From Pseudomonas frederiksbergensis (GTDB lineage: Bacteria; Pseudomonadota; Gammaproteobacteria; Pseudomonadales; Pseudomonadaceae), in NCBI RefSeq assembly GCF_003732665.1, contig NZ_MOBP01000017.1, positions 1 to 64,000 of the forward strand: DNA of 64,000 nt, given 5' to 3'. The position numbers and the translations under genes were made by a program. Below the pieces are notes generated by a model that had not been told where the DNA came from, made no database searches, and saw only the letters and a program-made list of their open reading frames with translations. This document shows, in pieces, positions 33,635-43,471 of this stretch; positions within the stretch are counted from its first letter, which is position 1; every line of letters starts with the position of its first letter.

Positions 33635-36115
33635 CTAGAAGCGGTAAGTGAGGTCGACGAGCAGGCGCAGATCGGTTTCGCGGTCGCCGTCGTAGGGCCG
33701 GTTGATCACGGTCAACAAACCGCCCACCTCGAATACGTCGTTCCAGCTATAGCGCTGGCCGTAGCCCAACAGGCCGATGCCGCCGGTGCCGTGATCGCGC
33801 TGGCTGTAGGTGCCCGCGCCGGCCTGGAATTGTTGGCTCCAGGACGTTTCGTAACGGCGGTACAGCACGTGGTTGACGTTGACCGTTGGCAGCACGCTGA
33901 AGTCGGATTTGGGGTTGAAGTACGGCACGTCCTCGGATTCGGAGTTGTGGCTGGTGCCGACTTCCAGGCCGAGGTCGACCTGCACTTTCGGCGCGGTATA
34001 GACGCCCTCGCGCCCGGTCAGCAAGGCTTCGACGCGGTTGTTGCCATCGCTGAAATGCGACGGGCTGACCGCCAGTTTCCATTCGCGGCTTTCATTGGCG
34101 CGCCAGCGAATGAAACCACTGCCGCCGTTGGCCGTGACGTCGCTGTTCAACGCACGCAGCGGTGTATCCGCCGAGAGGTAAGCGAGGCTGCCGCCGTACT
34201 GCCAGTGATCGTCGATGTCCCGGGCAATCGCCAGCCGTGCGCCTTGCTTGTTGCCGTAGCCGAAGTTGTGATTGGAGACTTCCGCTTCCAGGGTCATGTC
34301 GCGGGTACGCCGCTCCACGCCCAGCCGCTGCGTGCGATCACGGCCGGTGCCTTCCTGGAAATCGCCGGTGGCATAACCGACCCCGGCAAACACCCGCCAG
34401 TCTTCGTCGATGGGTGGGCTGTAGAGCACGGTTTCGATGCCGAAATCCTTGCTGCCCGCGACCGCACCGGCCGTGCTATCCCCACCGCCATAACTCTTGC
34501 CGCCGTAGGTCTGCACCCGCAGCTCGGCCATGTCATGCACGTCGCGCTGGCGCTGCAAACGCTGGACCTGACGGTTGTCCGGGAAACGCGCCGCCACGTC
34601 GTCGGTCAGCGCATCCATCTGCCGCCATTCCTGCAAATCCATGGCGGTGTGGGCTTGAGCGACTTCCAGTCCCATGTCTCGCGGGACCATGCTCTCGGTT
34701 TCCTTGAGCTGCAATTCGGCGCGGCGCGGCCAGTCACGGGCCAGGTACAGGTCGGATTGAGCCAGGCGCAAGCCAATGTTGCCCGGCGCCTGATCGACCA
34801 GGGTCTGCAAGCGCTGCTCGCCGGACGGCAGGTCGGCGCCGTAGGTCCCGGCCTGGGCGGCGAGTTGTTGCGCATCCATCCACTCATCGTTGGGATTGCC
34901 CACTGGCAAGCCCTTGAGTTCGACCCGTGGTTTCTGGGCTTTTGCCAGGTCCTCGGCGACCTTGCGCGCTTCGCCAGCCTTGTCGCTTTCGAGCAGCGCG
35001 TAATAGAGCGCGGTGCTGTCTTCGAGGCGATCACCGACATCCGCGTCCGGCGCGACCAGCACTTGGCGATAGAGGTCGGTGGCGATCTCCGGTTGGCGCT
35101 GGTCCAGGTAGGACGAGGCGACCCAGCGCAGGGCGTAGGTCGGAATCTTCACGCCTTCGCCGATCAATTTCTGGTATTCGCTGATCACATCGGCGGTGCG
35201 CGCCCGGGCCTTGAACGCGCCCATGCGGTCGATGCGCCAGCGGGTGACGTCATCGTGGGCCGCCGGGTCCGGGGTCCAGGTGGCGAGCAATTTGTCGTAG
35301 TCAGCCAATGCTCGATCCGCGATCACATAGCGTTCTTTTTCGCTGCGGGTGGCCAGTTCAGCCAGGCGCACACGCTCGGCGGCCAGGTCACCTTCGATCA
35401 GGCGCAAATGCACCGGATCGATCAGCCCCGGCCGTTGCTTGGCCAGGCGCAGGGCCGGTTCCGGCAGACGCGCACGTTGCAGGGCAAACACGTATTCCCG
35501 GGCGACATCAGGCTTGCTGCCGGCACGGATATAGGCCTGGTCGTATTCGAACAGTGCGTCGTAATTTTTGCCGGCGCGGGTCAAGGCATAGGCCAATGCC
35601 AAGCGGCGGGACGGATCGTCCGGTTTGGCGGCCACCAGGGCTCGGGTGCGGGTCACGGCTTCGTCGGGCTGGCCGGCGTCAGCCTGGGTCAGGGCCAGGC
35701 CCAGTTGCAGGTCCGGGTTCTGAGGCTCCAGCGCCAGGGCCTTGTTGTAGACCTCGGTCGCCGAATCCCAGCGCTTGAGGTTGCGATAGGCACGGGCCGT
35801 GGCGGTCAACGCCTGCACCGGCAGCACGCGGTTGCGGCCCTGGGTTTCATAGACCTGCACCACTTCAGCGTCGAGGCCGGCCCAACTGGCGATCTGCAAA
35901 TGGTCGCTGACCTGCCCGGTGGAGGCCTGGCTCGCCGGAACCTGGCGCAGCACGGTCAGTGCGGGCGCGTAGTTGCCCGCACGGGCATCGCGCACCATTT
36001 GGTCGTAAGGGGTGTCGGCAAACGCCAGCATCGGCCAGAGCAACTGGCTGCACAGCGCAACGCCAAACAAGGGGCGTAAGCCACGATGAATCAAGGGACC
36101 TGCAAAACGCGGCAT
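33635..36115 (-). CDS. pgaA: PNAG outer-membrane porin PgaA
   Basis: 826 residues. Signal peptide ends near PMLAFA. The first about 500 residues are TPR-like helical repeats (AGNYAPALTVLRQVPASQ, YNKALALEPQNPDLQLGLALTQAD, KPDDPSRRLALAYALTRAGKNYDALFEYDQAY). The last about 300 form an outer-membrane beta barrel ending in Phe (LLVDLTYRF). It is first in the pgaABCD operon, which makes the biofilm polysaccharide poly-N-acetylglucosamine. Confidence 0.95.
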   Translation of the reverse strand: MPRFAGPLIHRGLRPLFGVALCSQLLWPMLAFADTPYDQMVRDARAGNYAPALTVLRQVPASQASTGQVSDHLQIASWAGLDAEVVQVYETQGRNRVLPVQALTATARAYRNLKRWDSATEVYNKALALEPQNPDLQLGLALTQADAGQPDEAVTRTRALVAAKPDDPSRRLALAYALTRAGKNYDALFEYDQAYIRAGSKPDVAREYVFALQRARLPEPALRLAKQRPGLIDPVHLRLIEGDLAAERVRLAELATRSEKERYVIADRALADYDKLLATWTPDPAAHDDVTRWRIDRMGAFKARARTADVISEYQKLIGEGVKIPTYALRWVASSYLDQRQPEIATDLYRQVLVAPDADVGDRLEDSTALYYALLESDKAGEARKVAEDLAKAQKPRVELKGLPVGNPNDEWMDAQQLAAQAGTYGADLPSGEQRLQTLVDQAPGNIGLRLAQSDLYLARDWPRRAELQLKETESMVPRDMGLEVAQAHTAMDLQEWRQMDALTDDVAARFPDNRQVQRLQRQRDVHDMAELRVQTYGGKSYGGGDSTAGAVAGSKDFGIETVLYSPPIDEDWRVFAGVGYATGDFQEGTGRDRTQRLGVERRTRDMTLEAEVSNHNFGYGNKQGARLAIARDIDDHWQYGGSLAYLSADTPLRALNSDVTANGGSGFIRWRANESREWKLAVSPSHFSDGNNRVEALLTGREGVYTAPKVQVDLGLEVGTSHNSESEDVPYFNPKSDFSVLPTVNVNHVLYRRYETSWSQQFQAGAGTYSQRDHGTGGIGLLGYGQRYSWNDVFEVGGLLTVINRPYDGDRETDLRLLVDLTYRF

Positions 36116-36302
36116 CAGTCAGCATCCTTCCATGGCCAGCCGGTCGCAATGTCCCCTGCCCATTCACAATGGAAAGCCGGATCGAGAGGGTCCGGCTTGT
36201 CGGGGCGCAGTCTTGCACGCGAGTTTGGTCAGCCCTGCAGAACGCAATAATTCTTCAGATTCGTGATGTTACCTGGCCTCGTTTAAATCCCGGACAGCAA
36301 AA

Positions 36303-36338
36303 CGCCCGGCGTCTGCGTTGCGCAGAGGCCGGGCGTTT
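36303..36338 (-). terminator. Terminator after DUF945 gene
   Basis: CGCCCGGC...GCCGGGCG stem with an inner GTCTGCG/CGCAGAG extension; on the minus strand it is followed by TTTTGCTG. It lies between the DUF945 gene and the upstream region of pgaA. Confidence 0.75.
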
Positions 36339-36356
36339 GCGGTGTAAACCCTGGTT

Positions 36357-37862
36357 TTACTGGACTTGCCCGGCACCACCGAGTTTGCCCATCACGAAGC
36401 CGACAAACTGTTCGACGGTCATTTTCTGGCCGTTGAATTCCACCTGATTGTTGGCGTAATGCAGTTTGGTGACGACATTGGTGCCATCCAGTTTGGCCAA
36501 CTGCGTACCGACCGCCATGCTGCTGAACATGTCGCTGGTGGCGGTCGCCTGATCGACGATGACCTTAGCGTCGGTCTGGCCGTCCGCTTGCGCTTGCAGG
36601 CTGAGCAGGTCAACCAGCATCGGCTTGGACACTTGAATGTTGATGTCCAGCAGGGCGATCAACTGGCGGACCAATTGGTCCGGCGGCAGGTCCATCGACG
36701 CCGGTTTGGTCAGGTCGAGCACCAGGTTGGCGCGGCTTTCACCGTTGGCGGTGTTGAACGACAGGTTCTCCAGCGCGAATTGCGGACCGGCGGCCAGCAG
36801 TTTCTCCAGGCCGGATTTGACCTGGGCTTCTTCTTCCGGCGTCAGGTTCAGCTCAGGCGCGGGTTCACCGGCGGCTGCGGCTTTGGCGGCGGCCTGCTCG
36901 TAGGGTTGCAGCTTGGTCTGGTAAATCTGCATCAGCGACATGGTTGACGGAATGTCGAGGTTCTTCAGGCTCATGGCCATCTGCGCCGAACCAACGGTCT
37001 TACCGTTGAACGACACTTCGCCCACCTTGTAATCGGCGCGCCCGGAAGCGCTGGTGCCGGATTCTTCGGTCTGGTTCTTCATTTCGAATTTATTGACGCC
37101 GACAATCGACTGCTTGGCGCCGAAGGTGGTTTTGCTGCTGGTCAGCTCGAGGGTGTTCTCGCCGGTGTAGTAGCCGTAAGTACTTTTCACCAGGTTGCTG
37201 GCCACGGTCAGGCCATTCAGCTCGACGGTAACCGGTGCCTGGTCTTCAGACACGGTGGTCAGCTTCAGGCTGTCCATGTAGCCGTCGGCCTTGACCTTCT
37301 GGGCCTGGGCGCTGGCGGCGATGTCCATGTTCAGCCCGGAAAACTTCAGGCTCGACTTGTCGTCCAGCGCCATTTCCAGTGGCAGCAATTCGAAATTACC
37401 GTTGGTGGAATTGTCGTAGCCGATGTTGACCACACCTTTGACCGGCGACAGGCCGTTGGCGGCGGCGAACCATTTTTCCGTCAGCGCGGTTTTTTCCAGT
37501 TCGAAGTGGTTGGTGGCCATGACCGGCAGCAACTTCAACGAAGCCAGGCGCGAGAAGGGCAGCGGGCCGTGTTCGACGTGATCGACGAAGAGCAATTCCA
37601 CCGGCGCACCGCCGAACATCTCGCCTTCGCCCTTGAGGCGGTAATGGGCGGTGCTGCTGAACACGCCGCGTTCCACGGACACCAGTTCCAGGGACGCCGT
37701 GCCGTTGGAACCGACCAGCGCGGCTTGCAGTTCTTTGTTGGCGTCTACGACGGAAGCGTTGAGCACGCCTTCCAGTTTAGTGCCGGTGTACCAGGCACCG
37801 CCGGCGCTGATGGCACCGATGGCGACGACAATTCCAAGAAGCACGCCTGCTGATTTATTCAT
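36357..37862 (-). CDS. DUF945 (YdgA) family protein
   Basis: 501 residues. N-terminal hydrophobic helix (GVLLGIVVAIGAISAGGAWY), then a long beta-rich periplasmic region with typical YdgA/YihF sequence (SLELVSVERGVFSSTAHYRL, LLPVMATNHFELEKTALTEKWF). The family is anchored in the inner membrane; function is not defined. Single-gene unit bounded by its own terminator. Confidence 0.9.
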   Translation of the reverse strand: MNKSAGVLLGIVVAIGAISAGGAWYTGTKLEGVLNASVVDANKELQAALVGSNGTASLELVSVERGVFSSTAHYRLKGEGEMFGGAPVELLFVDHVEHGPLPFSRLASLKLLPVMATNHFELEKTALTEKWFAAANGLSPVKGVVNIGYDNSTNGNFELLPLEMALDDKSSLKFSGLNMDIAASAQAQKVKADGYMDSLKLTTVSEDQAPVTVELNGLTVASNLVKSTYGYYTGENTLELTSSKTTFGAKQSIVGVNKFEMKNQTEESGTSASGRADYKVGEVSFNGKTVGSAQMAMSLKNLDIPSTMSLMQIYQTKLQPYEQAAAKAAAAGEPAPELNLTPEEEAQVKSGLEKLLAAGPQFALENLSFNTANGESRANLVLDLTKPASMDLPPDQLVRQLIALLDINIQVSKPMLVDLLSLQAQADGQTDAKVIVDQATATSDMFSSMAVGTQLAKLDGTNVVTKLHYANNQVEFNGQKMTVEQFVGFVMGKLGGAGQVQ

Positions 37863-38051
37863 GAATTACCCGATCAATGTCCGTTGTTGAAAATGTGGTC
37901 GTCTTCCCTGAACCCATGACGGGTCGTGGTCACGACTGTGCAAAAGTGCGGTGGAGATTAGCATTTGCTGGGCGGGAGGGCTTAATGATTAAAGGTGAAA
38001 GAGTGTCTATGGACACCTTGCAGGGGGCGAGAGTTGCGGCGGTCATGAAAT

Positions 38052-38125
38052 CGCCTTCGCGAGCAAGCCTCGCTCCTACAGAGGATCGCGATCCCCTGTA
38101 GGAGCGAGGCTTGCCCGCGAAGGCG
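38052..38125. repeat. REP palindrome pair
   Basis: CGCCTTCGCGAGCAAGCCTC and its inverse around an 18-base spacer, between the DUF945 gene promoter side and the stop of the next minus-strand gene. Confidence 0.9.
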
Positions 38126-38145
38126 CCAGTCCAGGCAATACAGAA

Positions 38146-38781
38146 TCAGGAATACTGCACTTCAATCTCATCCAACTGATGATCAAAGCTCTTAAGCCGC
38201 GCCGTCCACGTATAGACCAGCACTTCAAAATCCCGATTGATCACCGCCCCGCCCGTCACTTCCGCGCGCGGGTCGCAGAAGTCCAGTTGATAGCGTTCGC
38301 GGGCCATGGCGTTGGCCACGTCGGAGAGTTCGCGGGCGTTGTTGAGCCAGTGCCAGCCCTCTTCCGTGACCTGTTTATCCAGTGCCAGGCATTGGGTTTT
38401 CAGGGCTTCGAGGCTTTTTTCCAGCGGGGTGCCAGTGAGTTCGCCCATGACTTCCTGGAACGTGCGCCCCGGTTGCCAGTAGCTGCCCCAGAAATACCGG
38501 TCAAACACGGTTTCGACCCGACGCAGCGCGACTTTGGTGTCCCAGATCAGCACCAGGGTCTTGCCTTGTTCGAGGTGTCTTCGTTTGATGCGCGTGCCCT
38601 GGACCGACGCCCAGGCGACCACGACGATGGACATCACGGCAATCAGTGCCGCCGCGCTGTCGAGGAACACCAGCGCCTTGTCGATCTGGTGGGCGAGCAT
38701 GATGCCGTAGAAATAGGTGGCCGACAGCAACACCAATGCCGCAATAGCGCACCAGAAGCCGGGAGCATAAGGGTTTTTCAT
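38146..38781 (-). CDS. Two-helix inner-membrane protein, unknown function
   Basis: About 211 residues. Two membrane helices at the N-terminus (FWCAIAALVLLSATYFYGIML, LDSAAALIAVMSIVVVAWASV), then a cytoplasmic helical domain (HLEQGKTLVLIWDTKVALRRVETVFDRYFWGSYWQPG...). I do not recognise the family. The start at MKNPYAPGFW is chosen because GGGGACT precedes it; two other in-frame ATGs lie up to seven codons upstream. It follows the efflux operon end in the opposite reading order, so it is likely independent. Confidence 0.75.
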   Translation of the reverse strand: MKNPYAPGFWCAIAALVLLSATYFYGIMLAHQIDKALVFLDSAAALIAVMSIVVVAWASVQGTRIKRRHLEQGKTLVLIWDTKVALRRVETVFDRYFWGSYWQPGRTFQEVMGELTGTPLEKSLEALKTQCLALDKQVTEEGWHWLNNARELSDVANAMARERYQLDFCDPRAEVTGGAVINRDFEVLVYTWTARLKSFDHQLDEIEVQYS

Positions 38782-38863
38782 TATTAGAGTCCCCATGACC
38801 AACGCGAGCCTTGACTGATGAAGTCTTCACGCAACCTCATCAAGTCAAAGCATAGCAACGGCC

Positions 38864-40312
38864 TCAGGGTTTGCCGGGTTGTGACGCTTGCGTTCGTCCG
38901 CTTTCCCAACCGCCGCCCAGCGCGAGGAACAAATCGATCTGGCTCATCGCGACCTGGGTGTTGGCCGACGCCAGTTGCGCCGTGACATCGGTGTAGGTGC
39001 GGGTGGCTTGCAGGTCCGCCAGGAATGAAGCGCGGCCGGCCTGGAAGAAGCGGTGGGTCTGGTCTGCCGCCAGTTTTGCCGATTGCTCGGCATCGGCCAG
39101 GGCATCCCGGCGTTGCAGCAGCGCGGAGTACTGGGCCAGACCGGTCTGGGTTTCGCGAATCGCGTTGAGCACTACGCCGTCGAAGTGCGCCAGTGCGCCT
39201 TGAGTCGAGGCTTCGGCTTCGCGGATTCGCGCACGGGAGCCGTTGGACGGTACGGTCCAGCTCAGCAACGGGCCGAAGCCCCAGCGATTGGTCTGTGGTT
39301 TCCCGAGGTTTTCCAGGGTGCCCACGGTGCCGATGGACGCGCCGATGCTGATGTCGGGGTACAACTCGCCGGTGGCGATGCCGATGCCGGCGGTCGCAGC
39401 GGCGAGTCGACGTTCAGCCTGACGCACATCCGGACGGCGCTTGAGCAGCGTGGCGCCGTCACCGACCGGCAACAATTGCGCAATCTTCGGCAGTTCGGCG
39501 CAACTGTCGGTGCCGGCCGGCAGTTGATCCAGCGGCTTGGCCAGCAGCATCGACAAGCGGAACAGCCCGGCCTGACGCGACGCCTCATAACGCGGCATGT
39601 CGGCGCGCAAGGATTTGAATTGGGTTTGCGAGCGGGTGACCTGGGTTTCATCGCCACGCCCGGCGTCACGCAGACGCTGGGTCAACGTGGTGCTCTGGGC
39701 TTGCAGGTCGAGGGAATGCTGGGCGATTTCCCGTTCTTCGTTGGCCGCGCAGACTTGGGTATAGGCCCGGACCACATCGGCCACCAGGGTGATGCGCGCC
39801 GTGTCCGCCGCTGCTTGGGTTGCGTCGGCGTTAGCCTTGGCCGCTTCAATGCCGCGCTGCAAGGTGCCGAACAGGTCAAATTGATAAGACGTGGTGATGC
39901 CAATGTCGCCAACGTTGGCCACCGGCACTTTTTCCGGCAGCAGGAACGCTTCGCCGGATTCCTGCAAACGCTGGGCGCCCATCTTCACGCCGCCGCTCCA
40001 GCCGCCCGCCGCTTGCGCTTCATCCACCTGCGCCCGAGCCCGGGACAGGTTGGCCGCCGCCACGCGCAGATCGGTGTTGGAGGCCATGGCCTGCTCCACC
40101 AATTGGTCGAGACGCGGGTCCTGATACAAGCGCCACCAATCCCCGGGCACCGGCGCCGAGACCACATCTTTGTCGTTCGGCAGCAGGTTGCCCTGCAAGT
40201 CTTCACGGTGCAGGGCCGCGTCATCCGGCAAGTGATAATCCGGCCCGACCACCTGACACGCCGACAGCAACAGGCCTAACCCGGCCACCGCCAAAGCCGA
40301 GGCTTTGCTCAT
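38864..40312 (-). CDS. Outer-membrane efflux lipoprotein (OprM/NodT family)
   Basis: 482 residues. Lipobox LLLSACQ; two repeated outer-membrane efflux domains (YQDPRLDQLVEQAMASNTDLRVAAANLSRARAQVDEAQA, and the second half RRPDVRQAERRLAAATAGIGIATGELYPDISIGAS). It forms the trimeric exit duct for the FUSC/HlyD system. It overlaps the adaptor gene by four bases and ends the operon. Confidence 0.92.
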   Translation of the reverse strand: MSKASALAVAGLGLLLSACQVVGPDYHLPDDAALHREDLQGNLLPNDKDVVSAPVPGDWWRLYQDPRLDQLVEQAMASNTDLRVAAANLSRARAQVDEAQAAGGWSGGVKMGAQRLQESGEAFLLPEKVPVANVGDIGITTSYQFDLFGTLQRGIEAAKANADATQAAADTARITLVADVVRAYTQVCAANEEREIAQHSLDLQAQSTTLTQRLRDAGRGDETQVTRSQTQFKSLRADMPRYEASRQAGLFRLSMLLAKPLDQLPAGTDSCAELPKIAQLLPVGDGATLLKRRPDVRQAERRLAAATAGIGIATGELYPDISIGASIGTVGTLENLGKPQTNRWGFGPLLSWTVPSNGSRARIREAEASTQGALAHFDGVVLNAIRETQTGLAQYSALLQRRDALADAEQSAKLAADQTHRFFQAGRASFLADLQATRTYTDVTAQLASANTQVAMSQIDLFLALGGGWESGRTQASQPGKP

Positions 40313-41196
40313 TTCGCCGGCTCCTCGGTTTTATCGTCAATGATCGAAACGGTCGCGGTACGCCCGGCGATCATGCGGAAGTCTGCCGGCACGTCGTCGA
40401 AGGCGATGCGCACCGGGATCCGTTGCGCCAGCCGAACCCAACTGAACGCCGGGTTGACGTTGGGCAGCAAGTTGCTGCCGCTGCTGCGGTCGCGGTCCTC
40501 GATGCCGGCGACGATGCTTTCGACATGACCGCGCAAGCGAGCGCGGTCACCGATCACCCGGATATCCACGCCTTGGCCAACGTGAATGCCGTCGAGTTTG
40601 GTTTCTTCGAAATAACCGTCGATGTGAAAAGAGTTGCTGTCCACCACCGACAACACCGGGCGCCCGGCGGTGACGAATTCCTGGGCGCGGGGCGCACGGT
40701 CGTTGATATAGCCGTCCACCGGACTGCGGATCACCGAGCGATCCAGATTGAGCTGGGCGCTGTCCACCGTCACCAGTGCTTCGGACAAGGCCGACTGGGC
40801 ACGGGCGACTTTCGACAGGCTTTCCTCCAGTTGCTCGCCGGGCACGAGGTTGCCGAGGCCACGGTTACGCTTGGCTTCGCGCTGGGCCTGGGCCAGGGTT
40901 TCTTCGCGGTCGGCCACGGCGGCTTTCGCCTGGCGCAGGGCCAGTTTGAAACGGTCCTGGTCGATGCTGAACAGCACTTGGCCGCGCTGCACCAACTGGT
41001 TGTCGCGCACTTGCACTTGCTGGATCAGCCCGGACACGTCCGGGGCGATTTGCACGATGTCGGCGCGGATGTGGCCGTCACGGGTCCAGGGCGCGAACAT
41101 GTAGTACATCACCATGCGCCAGACCACAACGACGGCGAAAGACACGATAAGCAGGGTCAGCAGCACGCGACCAATGGTCAAAAAAGGTTTTTTCAT
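40309..41196 (-). CDS. HlyD-family periplasmic adaptor (AaeA-like)
   Basis: 295 residues. N-terminal anchor helix (VLLTLLIVSFAVVVVWRMVMYYMFAPW), lipoyl half-motifs (TRDGHIRADIVQIAPDVSGLIQQVQVRDNQLVQRGQVLFSIDQDRF) and the matching half (VIRSPVDGYINDRAPRAQEFVTAGRPVLSVVD). It links the inner-membrane FUSC pump to the outer-membrane duct. Overlaps both neighbours by four bases. Confidence 0.92.
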   Translation of the reverse strand: MKKPFLTIGRVLLTLLIVSFAVVVVWRMVMYYMFAPWTRDGHIRADIVQIAPDVSGLIQQVQVRDNQLVQRGQVLFSIDQDRFKLALRQAKAAVADREETLAQAQREAKRNRGLGNLVPGEQLEESLSKVARAQSALSEALVTVDSAQLNLDRSVIRSPVDGYINDRAPRAQEFVTAGRPVLSVVDSNSFHIDGYFEETKLDGIHVGQGVDIRVIGDRARLRGHVESIVAGIEDRDRSSGSNLLPNVNPAFSWVRLAQRIPVRIAFDDVPADFRMIAGRTATVSIIDDKTEEPAK

Positions 41197-41402
41197 GTCA
41201 TCAGGTATCGACTGAGTGAGTCCACGGCGCCGAGGAGCAAAGCGTAGAGAGCCACGTTGAACAATGCCCGGTGCCAGACCAGACGGTAAAAGTGCAGGCG
41301 CGTGAGCACCCCGTGCACCAACAGGTAAAACAGGTAGGTAATGCCCATCAGCACCAGCAGCGTGGGCAGGAATACCCCGCTGATATCCAGATCACCGATC
41401 AT
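41193..41402 (-). CDS. DUF1656 membrane protein (AaeX-like)
   Basis: 69 residues with two membrane helices; starts MIGDLDISGVFLPTLLVLMGITYLFYLLVHGVLTR, the standard DUF1656 opening. This small protein accompanies FUSC/HlyD efflux sets; its function is unclear. Overlaps both neighbours by four bases. Confidence 0.92.
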   Translation of the reverse strand: MIGDLDISGVFLPTLLVLMGITYLFYLLVHGVLTRLHFYRLVWHRALFNVALYALLLGAVDSLSRYLMT

Positions 41403-43471
41403 AAAGGCGCTCCATCGATGCCATGGGGCAGGGGTTCTTCGAGTTGTGGTGTGCCGACGAATTCAACCCCGGGCAGCAACGCCAGGCGCAGTCCGCTCAA
41501 GGCGTGCAGCAAATGTAGCCGGGCGCCGTCATCGCACTCGATGTTGAGGGCGCGACGGGCGCGGTCCATGGTCATCAACAACGGGCTCGGCGCCGGCAAG
41601 CGCTCGCCGGCCTTGAGGCAGGCCTTGAAGTACTCGCCGACTTCCGCCACCACTTGATGCAGCAGCACTTGCGGCACACCGAGCACGCGCGGGGTGTAGG
41701 CGAGCAGGTCGAGCAGGTTCAGGGCCACGCGTACTTCCCGCAGGGCGACGCCGGTGTCCTGGCCGATCAGCCCCAGGCGCGGCAAGTGCTGCATCAACCG
41801 GTCGAGCATCTGCACGCCGAGCTTGCGGTGATCGGACAAGGTCGCCGGTTCGGTGAGGCTGACGATGTCGCGCCAACTGAAACGGGTCAGACGCTTGGCC
41901 GCCAGTTCTGCGCCGAACGGGCGGGCAATCAAGGTCCAGACAAACGCGAACAACAAGCCAATCGGCCCGGCGAGGTTGGAGTTGGAGAAGCTGAGGAAGT
42001 CCGCGTCGTAAGCGCCCTGGATGCTGATAAAGGACGAAGTGTTCACCAGCGTCAGCAGCATGCCGAGGTAAAACTGCGGCTTGACCGTCAGGGTGCCGAT
42101 GCAAATGAACGGCACCGCAAACGCGAGCACCAGCATCGGGAAGTCATGCAGATTCGGCAGGACCAAAAACAGGTAAAGACTGGCGAACAACACCGACATC
42201 GCCGTCCAGAAAAAGAACCGGAAAATCTGCGGCGCCGGGTCGTCCATCGAAGCGAAGAAGCTGCACGCCACCGCCGCCAGAATCACCGCGCTGCCGCCGT
42301 CGGTCCAGCCCAGCAGAATCCACAGCACCGAGGCGACGATGATCGCGCTGACCGTCGACAATGCCGAATAGAGCATCAACCCGCGATCGAGAAACGGCGT
42401 CAGGCGACCGAGGCGCCAGTGCCGATAAACCGCACGCCAACTGTCCTGACTTTCGCACTGGATGGCGTACTGCAGGCTGCGGCAGTCTTGCCACAAATCA
42501 ATCCACTCGCCGAGGCGATACAGGGCGTTGGAAAACAGCAACTGCTTGCGATCATCCAGTGCCTCGGCGCTCGGTTGCAGGGCTTCGAGCTGATCTTTCA
42601 GCGCTTGCCAACGGTTGAGGTCGGCGTCTTTGTAGTTGAGCCATTCAGTGGTCGCGGCCAGTAGCGGCGCGAACTTATCCACAAGCTCCGGGGTGCGGCG
42701 CTCCAGGGCGTAGAGCGCGTCGTCCAGGGCATCGATCACCGGCAGCAGGTGAATCATTCGCCCGCGCAATTCCTTGGTATTGCGCACCGTTTGCGGCCGC
42801 GCTCCCTCATGGGGAAGTTGGCCGATCATCAATTCCAGGCTGTTGAACGTCGTGACCATGGCCGAGCGCAAAGCGCTGACTTCTTCCGGTTTCACCTCGC
42901 GAGTGAGGAAGCGCAGGCTGTAGGTCGAGGCATCGGTGAACCATTTATTCACCGAATCGTTGAACACCGGCGCCAGCCGTCGCGGCCAAAACATCGCACC
43001 GACAACGGCGGCGACGGCGATGCCAAGGAAGATTTCTTCGGTCCGCGCCTCGGCGATATCCCACACCGCCAGCGGATTATCCAGCACCGGCAAAGCGATC
43101 AGCGGCAAGGTGTAACCGGCGAGCATCAAGGCGTAGCTGTTGGCGGTGCGCAGGTGCAGGGACAGAAACAGCAACGTCCCGGTCCACAGCGCGATGATCA
43201 CCACCAGCACCCACGGGCTCTGGACAAACATCGGCACAAAAAACACCGCCGCCGCCGCGCCCATGAACGTACCGACCGCGCGGTACAGCGCCTTGGAACT
43301 GGTCGGGCCGACAAACGGGCTGGAAACGATATACACCGTGGCCATCGCCCAATACGGACGCGGCATTTGCATCAACATGGCGATGTACAGCGCGGTCATC
43401 GACGCGGCGAAAGTGCGCACACCGTAGAACCAGTCCCGCGCCGGGGGCACGCCTGTCCAGAAGCCTTTCAC
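41399..43471 (-). CDS. FUSC-family inner-membrane efflux protein (AaeB-like)
   Basis: 690 residues. Two sets of membrane helices (FAASMTALYIAMLMQMPRPYWAMATVYIV, then VSAIIVASVLWILLGWTDGGSAVILAAVACSFFASM) separated by cytoplasmic helical domains, the fusaric acid resistance layout. Related systems export aromatic carboxylic acids and similar toxic weak acids. Overlaps marR (ATGA) upstream and DUF1656 downstream. Confidence 0.92.
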   Translation of the reverse strand: MKGFWTGVPPARDWFYGVRTFAASMTALYIAMLMQMPRPYWAMATVYIVSSPFVGPTSSKALYRAVGTFMGAAAAVFFVPMFVQSPWVLVVIIALWTGTLLFLSLHLRTANSYALMLAGYTLPLIALPVLDNPLAVWDIAEARTEEIFLGIAVAAVVGAMFWPRRLAPVFNDSVNKWFTDASTYSLRFLTREVKPEEVSALRSAMVTTFNSLELMIGQLPHEGARPQTVRNTKELRGRMIHLLPVIDALDDALYALERRTPELVDKFAPLLAATTEWLNYKDADLNRWQALKDQLEALQPSAEALDDRKQLLFSNALYRLGEWIDLWQDCRSLQYAIQCESQDSWRAVYRHWRLGRLTPFLDRGLMLYSALSTVSAIIVASVLWILLGWTDGGSAVILAAVACSFFASMDDPAPQIFRFFFWTAMSVLFASLYLFLVLPNLHDFPMLVLAFAVPFICIGTLTVKPQFYLGMLLTLVNTSSFISIQGAYDADFLSFSNSNLAGPIGLLFAFVWTLIARPFGAELAAKRLTRFSWRDIVSLTEPATLSDHRKLGVQMLDRLMQHLPRLGLIGQDTGVALREVRVALNLLDLLAYTPRVLGVPQVLLHQVVAEVGEYFKACLKAGERLPAPSPLLMTMDRARRALNIECDDGARLHLLHALSGLRLALLPGVEFVGTPQLEEPLPHGIDGAPL

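Noticed and set aside
33440..36079. Long plus-strand frame (879 codons) opposite pgaA
   Set aside because: Antisense shadow in GC-rich DNA. pgaA on the minus strand has signal peptide, TPR and barrel, and sits in an operon.
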